Shown here piece by piece: positions 47,101 through 55,229 of a stretch of DNA of 64,000 nt. The notes under the pieces are model-generated. The model saw only the letters and a list, made by a program, of their open reading frames with translations. It was not told where the DNA came from and made no database searches. The stretch's first letter is position 1; the number at the start of each line of letters is the position of its first letter. The stretch is from Granulicella mallensis MP5ACTX8 (GTDB lineage: Bacteria > Acidobacteriota > Terriglobia > Terriglobales > Acidobacteriaceae). The DNA is taken from positions 5,456,001 through 5,520,000 of the forward strand of contig NC_016631.1 in assembly GCF_000178955.2 (NCBI RefSeq). The letters run 5' to 3'. A program made the translations under genes and the position numbers.

Positions 47101-47367
47101 CTCTAACGAATGACTGTTGATCTCCTATAGATACAAGGATGACGGTTCGGTGGGAGATGAACAAAGCCCATCGCTCTATCTGCAACATCCTCATTCTTCG
47201 ATGAAACTGGCACTCATCGTTCCGACGCAGGAGCGTAACAAATCGCCAAAAATTGACGGAACCTTGTAGTCTGTCTGCGCATCCAATCGGAAGAAATACA
47301 ACACCTGTTGCGTAAAATGCATGTGTTGCTTATATTTCAAGTGTTGTCCAAGTTTCGAGGAGAGATG

Positions 47368-47967
47368 ATGAAGAATTTTGCAATGGCAGGTTTGGCCGCA
47401 GCAATCGTGCTGGCGGTAGGTGCGGGTTCGATGAGCGCACAGGTGACGACGTGGAAGATCGACCCGATGCACTCGGAGAGCGATTTTGCAATCAAGCATA
47501 TGGCAATCAACACGGTGCATGGCTCGTTCCGTGGAGTTTCGGGAGTCATCACTCTGGATGAGAAAAACCTGTCGAAGTCGGGCGTGGAAGCCACGATCGA
47601 CGTGACCACCGTGGATACCGGCATAGCGCAACGCGACGGCCATCTGAAGAGCCCGGACTTCTTCGATGTGGCGAAGTTCCCGACCATGACCTTCAAGAGC
47701 ACCGGCGTGACCAAGGCCGGCGATCACTTTGACGTCGCCGGATTGCTGACGATCCACGGCGTGACCAAGCCGGTCGTGCTGTCGCTCGAAGCACTGGCCA
47801 AGCCGCAGACGATGGACGGCAAGAGCCTGCATCGTGGATTTACCGCTACGACCGTCATCAACCGGCAGGACTTCGGCCTGATCTGGAATGGCCCGCTCCA
47901 GAGCGGCGACAAGGTCCTTGGAGACCAGGTCAAGATCGAGCTGGATATCGAAGCGGTACAGCAGTAA
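47368..47967 (+). CDS. YceI-family secreted protein
   Basis: A 199-aa protein with a signal peptide (about 1-25) and the YceI lipocalin-like barrel: WKIDPMHSESDFAIKHM (from about 29), HGSFRGVSG, KSPDFFDVAKFPTMTFKST and HGVTKPVVL. Family members bind isoprenoids such as polyprenyl chains in the periplasm. AGGAG lies 5 nt before the ATG at 47368, favouring it over the ATG three bases earlier. No cytochrome b561 gene is adjacent. It is followed by its own terminator. Confidence 0.88.
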   Translation: MKNFAMAGLAAAIVLAVGAGSMSAQVTTWKIDPMHSESDFAIKHMAINTVHGSFRGVSGVITLDEKNLSKSGVEATIDVTTVDTGIAQRDGHLKSPDFFDVAKFPTMTFKSTGVTKAGDHFDVAGLLTIHGVTKPVVLSLEALAKPQTMDGKSLHRGFTATTVINRQDFGLIWNGPLQSGDKVLGDQVKIELDIEAVQQ

Positions 47968-47992
47968 GAGCAGGAACAGGAAACAGTTGGGA

Positions 47993-48021
47993 GGGCGGAC
48001 ACTTCGGTGTCCGCCCTTTTT
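47993..48021 (+). terminator. Intrinsic terminator after the YceI gene
   Basis: Stem GGGCGGACAC with loop TTCG and complement, followed by TTTTT; it begins 26 nt past the stop codon. Confidence 0.88.
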
Positions 48022-48072
48022 GTTTGTGGGCGCAGATCCAAGAGGCTGTTGAGTCAGAGCGTGTGTTGTTGC

Positions 48073-48283
48073 TTGTTTTTCGTCGTCATCCTGAAGCGTA
48101 GCTGAAGGCCCCGCGTTGGTCCGCTGGGGGGGCGCCAGACCAATGGGTAGGGCTGTGGCTGGCAGCGTTCGCTCCAGTGGCATCGTGCAGAATGTGGGGG
48201 GCCTTCGCCGATCCACCCCAGCAAGCGCAAAGTGCGCGCTCGCCGGGGACCCCGGTATGGCTCAGGATGACGACGAAAAACAA
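48073..48283. repeat. Palindromic intergenic element with 22-bp terminal inverted repeats
   Basis: A 211-bp element whose ends are perfect 22-bp inverted repeats (48073-48094 and 48262-48283), containing CGTCATCCTGA as in copies 1 and 2. The interior is GC-rich and not similar to those copies. No open frame of note lies inside. It also carries the target-like CTCAGGATGACG (48261-48272), which is uninterrupted here. Confidence 0.8.
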
Positions 48284-48450
48284 ACAACGACGAAGAACAG
48301 GCAACGGCATCCGTAGCTTATGGACAGACTCTTGGGAAGGCCTTTCAGGCGGCGCGTAAGACAGCCTTGGCATCGTATGAGCAGGTTTGCCGGGAGGATT
48401 TGGATATGGCTACTTCTGCTGAAACGAAGGAACAACTCGGAGGAAAGACA

Positions 48451-48642
48451 ATGCAAGGAGATCGAGGGGACGCCAAGGCACAGCCCTCAGGGCCTCGTGG
48501 AGACAATCCTGCTACCGCCGGGCAGGGAGAGACTCAAGTGAAGTCGAAGACCTCTGAAAATGCCGAGGAGAAGATCAATCCCTCCGCTCCGGGAGAGACG
48601 GGAACGACTCCGGGGACGAACGGGAAGGCAATCTCACATTAG
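48451..48642 (+). CDS. Small hydrophilic protein, function unknown
   Basis: A 63-aa protein starting MQGDRGDAKAQP, with GGAGG 7 nt before the ATG, which is the main support. It is rich in Gly, Pro, Asn, Thr and Lys and has no hydrophobic segment, so it is probably disordered. In-frame ATGs upstream (48406, 48367) lack ribosome sites. No relative is recognised. Confidence 0.5.
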   Translation: MQGDRGDAKAQPSGPRGDNPATAGQGETQVKSKTSENAEEKINPSAPGETGTTPGTNGKAISH

Positions 48643-48748
48643 AGGGGATGCGGGAACGATAGGCGTGAAGGCCTCCTTGCTTTCAGCATCCGACATCGCT
48701 CCCTCCTTCACCTCTCACCCTCCTAAGTAATTGAGTTCGGATAGCACG

Positions 48749-49906
48749 TTAGAGTTTGTTCTCGCTGAAATAGCGATATTCCATGACCCGCGCAGCGGAA
48801 TAGGCAGCTTCTCGGCCATAGGTCGCCTCAATCTCCGCGAGCGTTTTATCCAACACCAACACGGAGGGTCCGGCGTTCAAGGACGGCAGGACACGATCAG
48901 GTCTTGGATCGCGTCCCACGATGTTCTCCGGTATTACGAGCAATCCGTGAAGGGTCAAAACCGGTTCTGTTTTTTCTGCCATCGCTACAGCATGGGCGCG
49001 ATGGGAGTGGGTGTAAGCCTCAGCCGTCAATGCCAGAGCCACTTCGTCGATGCCAGGAGCGACAGGGATGCCGATGAGTTCTCCTGCATCGTGATTGTCA
49101 CGCATAGAGCCCGCTTTTGCTTTCTCTCCTGAACGCCACTGAAACGAATCGCTGTTATGCCTGGAACTCCATTGAGCGACTCCGACTTCCCTGGCGACAG
49201 CCGCAGCCCGTTCGTGTCCGGCAATCGCCTCGACAAGTGCGAGGGAGATCATGATCGACGCACTAATACCGGAGCTGGAAACGATCTTTCCATCTGCTAC
49301 ATACCGGATGTTCTTCTCCCAGCGCACGTCCGGGTAGTTGGCGAGCCTCAGGCTCTCAGTGCCCCAATGCGCTGTGGCACGATGCCCATTCATCAAACCG
49401 GTATTTGCCACGACAATTGCCCCATTGCAGATGCTGACGATCGTACTTCCCTTCGCAGCCTGGGCTTTGATCCATGCAAGGAGAGAAGGATCCGTCTCGT
49501 TCATCATGGCAGGGACGATTACGTAGTCAGCTCCCTCGCGATAGCCCGCATCGAACTGTGCTGTTGTCTGCTGCATCTCCAGCCGAAGCGCCGGGCGCAT
49601 AGGAACCGTGCCGGGCAGGAGTGAAACCGCTATGACTTTTGCAGACTTCGAGCGGGACAGAATCCCAAAAGGAACAACAAAGTCGGAGAGCTCCGTTCCA
49701 CTGTTGTCCGCCAGGACAGCTACTACCGGTTGAGCCCGGCCAAATCTTCTCTGATAAGGATTAATCATTTCGTCGTGTCTCTCCAGGGCCCCATCAAGGC
49801 CTGAGGTGCGTATGGCCGCTGCGAAAAGGTCAGGGCGAGGCGTCAAGGCGACGGCAGACGCTGCAGTTGCCAGGCTCAGCATTGCCTTTCTACGAGTGAG
49901 AATCAT
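48749..49906 (-). CDS. Exported DJ-1/PfpI-family protein
   Basis: A 385-aa protein with an N-terminal export signal (RRKAMLSLATAASAVALT; an RR pair precedes the hydrophobic part, so Tat export is possible). A DJ-1/PfpI glutamine-amidotransferase-like domain spans about 58-235, with the nucleophile elbow SICNGA (C160). The last 130 residues are less conserved. The same fold occurs in the sensor half of the divergent GlxA-type regulator, 92 bp away, so the two may share a ligand or regulon. Enzymatic activity is not shown. Confidence 0.75.
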   Translation of the reverse strand: MILTRRKAMLSLATAASAVALTPRPDLFAAAIRTSGLDGALERHDEMINPYQRRFGRAQPVVAVLADNSGTELSDFVVPFGILSRSKSAKVIAVSLLPGTVPMRPALRLEMQQTTAQFDAGYREGADYVIVPAMMNETDPSLLAWIKAQAAKGSTIVSICNGAIVVANTGLMNGHRATAHWGTESLRLANYPDVRWEKNIRYVADGKIVSSSGISASIMISLALVEAIAGHERAAAVAREVGVAQWSSRHNSDSFQWRSGEKAKAGSMRDNHDAGELIGIPVAPGIDEVALALTAEAYTHSHRAHAVAMAEKTEPVLTLHGLLVIPENIVGRDPRPDRVLPSLNAGPSVLVLDKTLAEIEATYGREAAYSAARVMEYRYFSENKL

Positions 49907-49998
49907 TTTGTCTCCAATGGGTTGAGAGTTGAGAACCCTTCATGATTCTGAGTGGGGTTGGACATGGCGTAAAGGACGTAATACCCTCGTTTCACGCC

Positions 49999-50943
49999 AT
50001 GCCTCATCGACTTACATTTTTCGTCTATCCCGGCTTTCAACTCCTCGATCTCTCCGGACCGCTCAGCGCCTTCCAGATGGCAGCAGACAGTTCCAGGAAA
50101 GGCCGTTATCAAATCGAAGTGGTTTCGACAAAGGGAGGTGCTGTCAGCAGTGCAGGAGGGCTCACGATATCGACGAAGCGGTTGTCTCCTGGACCGATCG
50201 ATACCTTGATCGTCGTGGGTGGGCGTGGGGCATGGGCGATCGCAGATTTCGAGAAGACAGTGAAGGCCATTCAACGTCTGGCTGGCCGCTCTACTCGCAT
50301 TGCAAGTGTCTGTACCGGCGCGTTTTTGCTCGCGTGTGCGGGGCTTCTCGATGGCCGGCGGGCGACCACTCACTGGAGATACGCCCGGAGACTTCAACGC
50401 GACTATCCGCGGGTCAAGGTAGATATGGACAAGATCTTCATCAAGGATGGAGCGATCTGGACGTCCGCAGGTATCACGGCAGGCATTGATCTGGCCCTCG
50501 CGATGATAGAGGAAGACATGGGAATCGATGTCGCGCGTGGCTTAGCGCAGGAGCTGGTCGTCTATCTTCGGCGCCCCGGAGGCCAATCGCAATTTTCAGC
50601 GATGCTCGATCTGGAACCTGAGTCGGATCGGATTAAACGCACGCTACTGTACATCCAAAAGAACCTTGCGGCTCCTCTGGATCTTGAAACGCTGGCCGAG
50701 GTAGCACGTATCAGCACGCGTCATTTCGGACGGTCCTTTCGGACCGAGACCGGAGAGACTCCCGCCAAAGCAGTTGAGCGGTTACGCATTGAAGCGGCAC
50801 GTCCACGCGTGGAAGAGGGCGCGGAATCAATAGAGCTGATCGCTTCATCGGTTGGATTTTCTGATCCCGAAAGAATGCGCCGTGCCTTTATCCGCCACTA
50901 TGGACATCCTCCACAAGCACTACGACGCGTGAAGAAGCTATAG
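49999..50943 (+). CDS. GlxA-family AraC-type transcriptional regulator
   Basis: A 314-aa regulator. A DJ-1/PfpI-like N-terminal domain (about 5-170: FFVYPGFQLLDLSGP, SVCTGAF) is joined to a C-terminal AraC helix-turn-helix (about 215-310: LETLAEVARISTRHFGRSFR, then IASSVGFSDPERMRRAFIRHYG). The ATG at 49999 places the domain at the normal distance from the N-terminus; one 19 codons earlier is possible. It lies divergent from an exported PfpI protein and 86 bp upstream of a RidA-like gene, which may be its targets. Confidence 0.88.
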   Translation: MPHRLTFFVYPGFQLLDLSGPLSAFQMAADSSRKGRYQIEVVSTKGGAVSSAGGLTISTKRLSPGPIDTLIVVGGRGAWAIADFEKTVKAIQRLAGRSTRIASVCTGAFLLACAGLLDGRRATTHWRYARRLQRDYPRVKVDMDKIFIKDGAIWTSAGITAGIDLALAMIEEDMGIDVARGLAQELVVYLRRPGGQSQFSAMLDLEPESDRIKRTLLYIQKNLAAPLDLETLAEVARISTRHFGRSFRTETGETPAKAVERLRIEAARPRVEEGAESIELIASSVGFSDPERMRRAFIRHYGHPPQALRRVKKL

Positions 50944-51028
50944 AAGCACGGGCGGTTTGCCAAACCAGTTAGAACAGTGCAGCCAGGCGATCAACGTTTT
51001 ATCAACCCCAGGATAGCGAGATGAAGCG

Positions 51029-51439
51029 ATGAAAGACAGTTCCCTGACATTACGCGATTGCGACGACTTACACGACCCTACGGCTCAGGGATATTCGCAC
51101 TTAGCCATTGTGGCGAAAGGGGCAAGCGTCGTTTATATATCCGGACAGTATGCTTCGGGCACAACGGCTGCCGTCGTCTCACCATTGTTTGAAATTCAAA
51201 TCAGTCAGGCCTTCCAGAACCTACGAACAGCTATTCATGCGGCAGGGGCGACGCCACATAACGTAGCCAAGCTGACGGTTTTTATTGTGGATCACTCAGA
51301 AGCGAAACTACCTCTGCTCGGCATGGAATTATCCAAGCTCTTTGGAATACATAGACCGGCACTGACACTGATTCCTGTTCCAAGACTTGCCATGGATAGC
51401 ATTCTTTTTGAAGTGGAAACAGTTCTTGTCCTGGACTAG
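51029..51439 (+). CDS. RidA (YjgF/YER057c/UK114)-family protein
   Basis: A 136-aa protein of the RidA family, which deaminates reactive enamine or imine intermediates. Signatures are VVYISGQYASG, FQNLRTAIHAAGATPHNVAKLTVFIVD and PALTLIPVPRLAMDSILFEVETV. The canonical catalytic arginine near the C-terminus (in VEIEAIA context) appears as F-E-V-E-T-V, with R119 a few residues earlier; activity is therefore uncertain. It follows the GlxA regulator in the same direction and ends in a terminator. Confidence 0.82.
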   Translation: MKDSSLTLRDCDDLHDPTAQGYSHLAIVAKGASVVYISGQYASGTTAAVVSPLFEIQISQAFQNLRTAIHAAGATPHNVAKLTVFIVDHSEAKLPLLGMELSKLFGIHRPALTLIPVPRLAMDSILFEVETVLVLD

Positions 51440-51490
51440 CCGTGAAACGAGGTTCGACTCAAAAAAATACAGAACCCGCGCAAATAAAAT

Positions 51491-51530
51491 GTCCCTCCTT
51501 TGCTGTGAAGCTACAAAGGAGGGACGGTTT
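51491..51530. terminator. Terminator between the RidA gene and TonB receptor 3
   Basis: A 12-bp perfect stem (51491-51502 with 51514-51525), followed on the plus strand by GGTTTTCTTTC, and on the minus strand by ATTTTATTTG. Both flanking genes are convergent. Confidence 0.85.
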
Positions 51531-51545
51531 TCTTTCAGTTGAGTT

Positions 51546-54317
51546 TTAGCGGTTGTGCTTCGGCGAGAAGCCAAACGTTACCGAAAGCATGATGCTGCGG
51601 CCGGGGAGGATGCCGACGTTATCGCCGCCGTTGATTGGCGTCGGGCCCATGGTGTTGAACGGGTCTGTGTAGGTTGTGCCATTGGCAGAGATTGTCTGAG
51701 TGAGAGCCTTGCCTACGATCTTGTCGCTCGTAATGCTGTGCTCGTCCAGGAGGTTGTTGACGCTCAACCGGATCTTGGTCTGGTCGAAGCGGCCGCCGGT
51801 GCGAATGGTGTAGTTGATGAAGGCGTTGGTGACGCTGAAAGGATCGATCGTCGCCTGGTTATGGTATGCGCCGTTGTCCTGGTACATGGTGCCGACACGC
51901 TTATTGAACAGCGCCACATCCCAGGCTTTCTTCTGGTAGGTAACGCCTTCCGCCTCGGTATCGGAGGGCGTGTTCTGCACCCACAGTCCCGAAGGCGCCG
52001 CGACAGTAATGGGAGCTCCAGTGCACTTACTGGGAGCGCAGGTAACGCTCAATGTTCCGAGGTAGGTAGCGCGTCCCACAGTCGCGTTCACATAGGCGCT
52101 GAAGCCATAGCCAAGATAGAGATTGCTCTCCGCTTCAAAGCCCTTGGTGATGGAGCTGGGCTGGAGGAAGCTGATAGGCTCGCCGTCCGAACCCAATACG
52201 GTCGAATAGCTGTTCTGAAAACGGATGTGGTAGAAGTCTGCGTCCAGAGTCAGGCGCTTCAGCTTGAGAACCGTGCCGGTCTGATAGGTTGTGGATCGCT
52301 GCTGTTTCGGCAGGGTCTGCACGGGGATGAAGGCAGCGCCGGGAAGCGTCGACTGGGCATAGTCGAAGGTGCTGCTGGGCGGAACGATGCTGCCGGTGGA
52401 GAGCTGGCCATAGGCCGACCAGTTATTCATGATGCGATAGTTTCCATCGATCGAAGGCAGCGTTGCATAAAAGGCTCCGCCGTTCGTGATGAAGGCATTC
52501 GGATTACCGGTTCCGGCAACGCTGGGGGTGGGGCCGGTGCCGAGATTGCCGATGGTCTTGCCATCGTCGGCGAACTGCTTGGTCGAGATAGTCTCGTAGG
52601 AGAATTTGGTGCCGGCTGTAATATTCAACTTCTTCGTGATGTGAAAATCATATTCGATGAAGGGCTGGTAGGCCGCGCTGATGTACTTCTCGTTGAAGTT
52701 GGAGAGCGCCTGATCGGCCCAGTTATTGAGCGGGTCGGAAGGAAACTGGTGGCGGTTGGTGTTAGCCCAGTCATACCAGGCTCCGAGGTGCAGGGTACCG
52801 AACTTCGAGTACTGGCTCAGCTCCGACGTCTCGCCGTACTTGCGATAGCTGTTGTACTTGTCGATGCCGCAGGGCAGCTTGCCTTTTACCGGCACATTGC
52901 AAGGCTGAATGGGGAGTCCGAGATAGCTCGTAGATCCGTTGATCGTGGTGGCTTCGGTGATCGGCGTGGCGTTGGTGTACTTCTCGGAGTTGTCGTAGTT
53001 GTAGGTGTAGGGCTTGATGTCGAAGACAAAGTTGTGGCCGAACTCCGAGTGCAGGCCGACGTACTCGAAGTCGGTAGGCACGTGGTACCAGTTGTACTGA
53101 AAGTCGAGGTAGTTGGCCGGGTCGGAGTTATCGGTGTTGAGGAAGTTGATACCCGCGCCCGCAAAGGGCGCCAGCGTTGCGGTGCAGGTATAGCCTGCCG
53201 TAGCTCCGAACATCTGGCAACGGGTAGCGCTGAAGTTCGGCGTATTCGCATCCAGCCAGATCACGCCGGAGTAGCCGGTGAGCACGGTCTTATCGGTGAT
53301 TCTGTACTCGACCTTGATGTCGCCCGCGTTGCGGGTCTGGAAATTGAAGGTCTGATAGCCGTCGGACTGCAGGTGGTGGACGTCGACGGTGAAGTTGAAC
53401 CGGTGCCCAGGACCGAAGTTACCCGAGTCATACTCGCCGTCGTAGAGATAGGTGTGGAACGATCCGCCGGAGAAGGTCCCGCGGATATTTTCCAGCGGAG
53501 ACAGGTCCTGGGAGAGCAGGTGGATGGACCCGCCGAAGGGCGTGGGCCCGATGGTGGAGGCGGTACCGGGGCTGCGGTCGAAGTCGATGCTGCCGATGAA
53601 CTGCGAGGGGAAGAACGCCCAGGAGTGGTGGCTCGGCGTGTTGGTGTCGAAGAAGGGGATGCCGTCGAAGTCGATGTCATAGTCGCCATCGGGGAAGCCG
53701 CGGAAGAAAGTTGAGGACTGGCCCAGGCCGACGCCGTTGCCGTTGGTGGTAAAGGTTCCGGGAGCCATCTCGACCGCCTCACCAAAGTCGGAGACCGGCG
53801 AGGTGAAGTTGTGAATGAAGGAAGACGTAATCTCGGTGCGGGCGGAGCGTTCGTCGAGCAGAGCGTCCATGGGCGCGAGCGCCGCGGCGATGGAGCCGGT
53901 CGTGTCGGCATCGACCGTAACCTCGGTAGTGGTGGAACCGATCTCGAGGGTGAGGGAGACTTCACTCGGCTGTCCGTCGGCAACCTGCACCGACTTGCGG
54001 GTTACACCCTGAAAGCCGGGGGCGACGGCTACGACGGTGTACGATCCTGCACGCAGGCCGGAGACGGAGAAGTGTCCCTGGCCATCGGCGGTCGTAGTCG
54101 AAGCATGGCTGGTGGCGTCGTTGCGAACCGTGATGCTGGCGTTGGCGATCATGCCGCCCTTGGAGTCGGCGACGGTTCCCTGCAGCGTGTCGTCGGCAGT
54201 TTGGGCCGCGGCCTGCGAAAGTATTCCCACAGCGGAGAACAGGAACAGGCAAACGGTAACGGCGATCCGGAGAGCTCGACGATAGGGCTTGTTCGATTGA
54301 ACTTCAAAAACTTTCAC
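51546..54317 (-). CDS. TonB-dependent receptor 3 with carboxypeptidase-regulatory-like domain
   Basis: A 923-aa outer-membrane receptor, shorter than the other two and closer to siderophore or small-substrate receptors. The signal peptide (about 1-39) is followed by a regulatory-like beta domain (LQGTVADSKGGMIANASITV onward, about 44-120). A plug (about 140-280: FFRGFPDGDYDIDFDGIPFFD) and a 22-strand-type barrel end in VTFGFSPKHNR. The start is GTG with AAGGA 7 nt upstream. The C-terminal phenylalanine is followed by an eight-residue tail, unusual but tolerated. The AT-rich stretch 54500-54620 upstream probably holds the promoter. Confidence 0.85.
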   Translation of the reverse strand: MKVFEVQSNKPYRRALRIAVTVCLFLFSAVGILSQAAAQTADDTLQGTVADSKGGMIANASITVRNDATSHASTTTADGQGHFSVSGLRAGSYTVVAVAPGFQGVTRKSVQVADGQPSEVSLTLEIGSTTTEVTVDADTTGSIAAALAPMDALLDERSARTEITSSFIHNFTSPVSDFGEAVEMAPGTFTTNGNGVGLGQSSTFFRGFPDGDYDIDFDGIPFFDTNTPSHHSWAFFPSQFIGSIDFDRSPGTASTIGPTPFGGSIHLLSQDLSPLENIRGTFSGGSFHTYLYDGEYDSGNFGPGHRFNFTVDVHHLQSDGYQTFNFQTRNAGDIKVEYRITDKTVLTGYSGVIWLDANTPNFSATRCQMFGATAGYTCTATLAPFAGAGINFLNTDNSDPANYLDFQYNWYHVPTDFEYVGLHSEFGHNFVFDIKPYTYNYDNSEKYTNATPITEATTINGSTSYLGLPIQPCNVPVKGKLPCGIDKYNSYRKYGETSELSQYSKFGTLHLGAWYDWANTNRHQFPSDPLNNWADQALSNFNEKYISAAYQPFIEYDFHITKKLNITAGTKFSYETISTKQFADDGKTIGNLGTGPTPSVAGTGNPNAFITNGGAFYATLPSIDGNYRIMNNWSAYGQLSTGSIVPPSSTFDYAQSTLPGAAFIPVQTLPKQQRSTTYQTGTVLKLKRLTLDADFYHIRFQNSYSTVLGSDGEPISFLQPSSITKGFEAESNLYLGYGFSAYVNATVGRATYLGTLSVTCAPSKCTGAPITVAAPSGLWVQNTPSDTEAEGVTYQKKAWDVALFNKRVGTMYQDNGAYHNQATIDPFSVTNAFINYTIRTGGRFDQTKIRLSVNNLLDEHSITSDKIVGKALTQTISANGTTYTDPFNTMGPTPINGGDNVGILPGRSIMLSVTFGFSPKHNR

Positions 54318-54772
54318 GTGTATTTCCTTCCACGGTTTGTCGTACGTTGGTCGGGCCCGGCGGCGTTACTTTGGGTGAGAGCAGAGAAACTCAAAGGGCT
54401 CTTGTTCGCTACGCGTAGACGCAGAAAGTCAGGGCATGGCCCATGCGCCTGCCTTCCAATCCGAGAGATACAAACCTCTCCTGAACCGATATTGCGTTTT
54501 AACAAGAGTGCGTGCGCCCTATGAATAAAGCGTTAAAAAGAGGTGAATCTGTGTTAAATACGAAAGGTAAGTTATTCAAAACAGAGGACTTATATTTAAG
54601 GAAAACTTAAGGTTTGGGTGCTTTCTTAAGAAACGTTGAAGGCGCGTTCAGGCGTTCTTCAGCAGTGAAGGAATGGGTGCATAGGGCACTGAGGCCTGCA
54701 GGAGACGGGGATGCAGGATGGAGGCTTCAGGAGATAAGTTCTTCTTTTCCAGAGGCATCCATGTGGCATTGG
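54318..54772. other. 455-bp gap upstream of TonB receptor 3
   Basis: It contains an AT-rich block (about 54520-54630) that likely has the receptor promoter. No RNA gene or repeat was seen. Confidence 0.5.
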
Positions 54773-55210
54773 TCACGATAGAACGCTGCTGATCGGCATG
54801 CTCTTCAGGGCCTGCCTGTGCGCATTGTTGGTTGCAGCGGGTGCTTCTTTGGCCTGTTCAGCATGGTCTTTCAGGGACTGTTTGCTGATAGCAGGCTTTT
54901 TCGCTTCGATCAACACGGTAGTGTGGGGGCGTGTTACAACAGGGGCGAGGAGTTTGCTTTCCGGCGGCGCAAGCGTGACGGTAAACGCTGGTGTGGTCTG
55001 CCAGTCTGTAATCCTTAGCGATGGCCGCCGGAGACCGCCAGCCGATATATGCGCTCTCGATCTCTCCACACTGTGCGACCAAATCAGATGAGAACATCTA
55101 CTGGCATTGAGCCTAATCATCGAAGCGTGCAGCCTATGCGTACACAGCCGATGAATCACATCGTTGTAGACTTGTTCGCGAGCCAGATTAGCCGTCGTCT
55201 TATACTTCAC
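54773..55210 (-). pseudogene. Decayed small helix-turn-helix-like gene
   Basis: The open frame beginning at 55210 (MKYKTTANLAREQVYNDVIH) looks like real coding. After about residue 38 the plausible protein sequence shifts to another minus frame (SSDLVAQCGEIESAYIGWRSP, then AAIAKDYRLADHTSVYRHA, which resembles a DNA-binding helix). A frameshift near 55092 would join them. The original frame continues to a stop at 54773 with mostly unfamiliar sequence. I recall similar intact small proteins in acidobacteria but cannot verify it. An intact gene of unknown function is the alternative. Confidence 0.45.
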
Positions 55211-55229
55211 CCCTTTTGAGGTTGTTTCT

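Larger units (their letters stand above)
45889..47137 (-). mobile_element. IS110-family insertion sequence, inserted in a palindromic repeat
   Basis: A 1249-bp element defined by reconstructing the interrupted repeat. The dinucleotide AG (CT on the transposase strand) stands at both junctions (45887-45888 and 47136-47137), and removing one copy with the element restores GCTCAGGATGACGG. There are no terminal inverted repeats and no longer target duplication, as expected of IS110. It carries a transposase pseudogene (45985-46922) and a non-coding 5' end with bridge-RNA-like segments. CT cores and REP-like targets are known for the relative IS621. Confidence 0.88.

Noticed and set aside
51555-53714. 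A 719-codon plus-strand frame opposite TonB receptor 3
   Set aside because: Shadow of a gene with signal peptide, plug and barrel; unusual Val/Gly/Arg composition.
54798-55091. A plus-strand frame of 97 codons with a signal-peptide-like start
   Set aside because: It overlaps the better-supported minus-strand sequence and lacks a ribosome site; the hydrophobic start is a by-product of the opposite frame.
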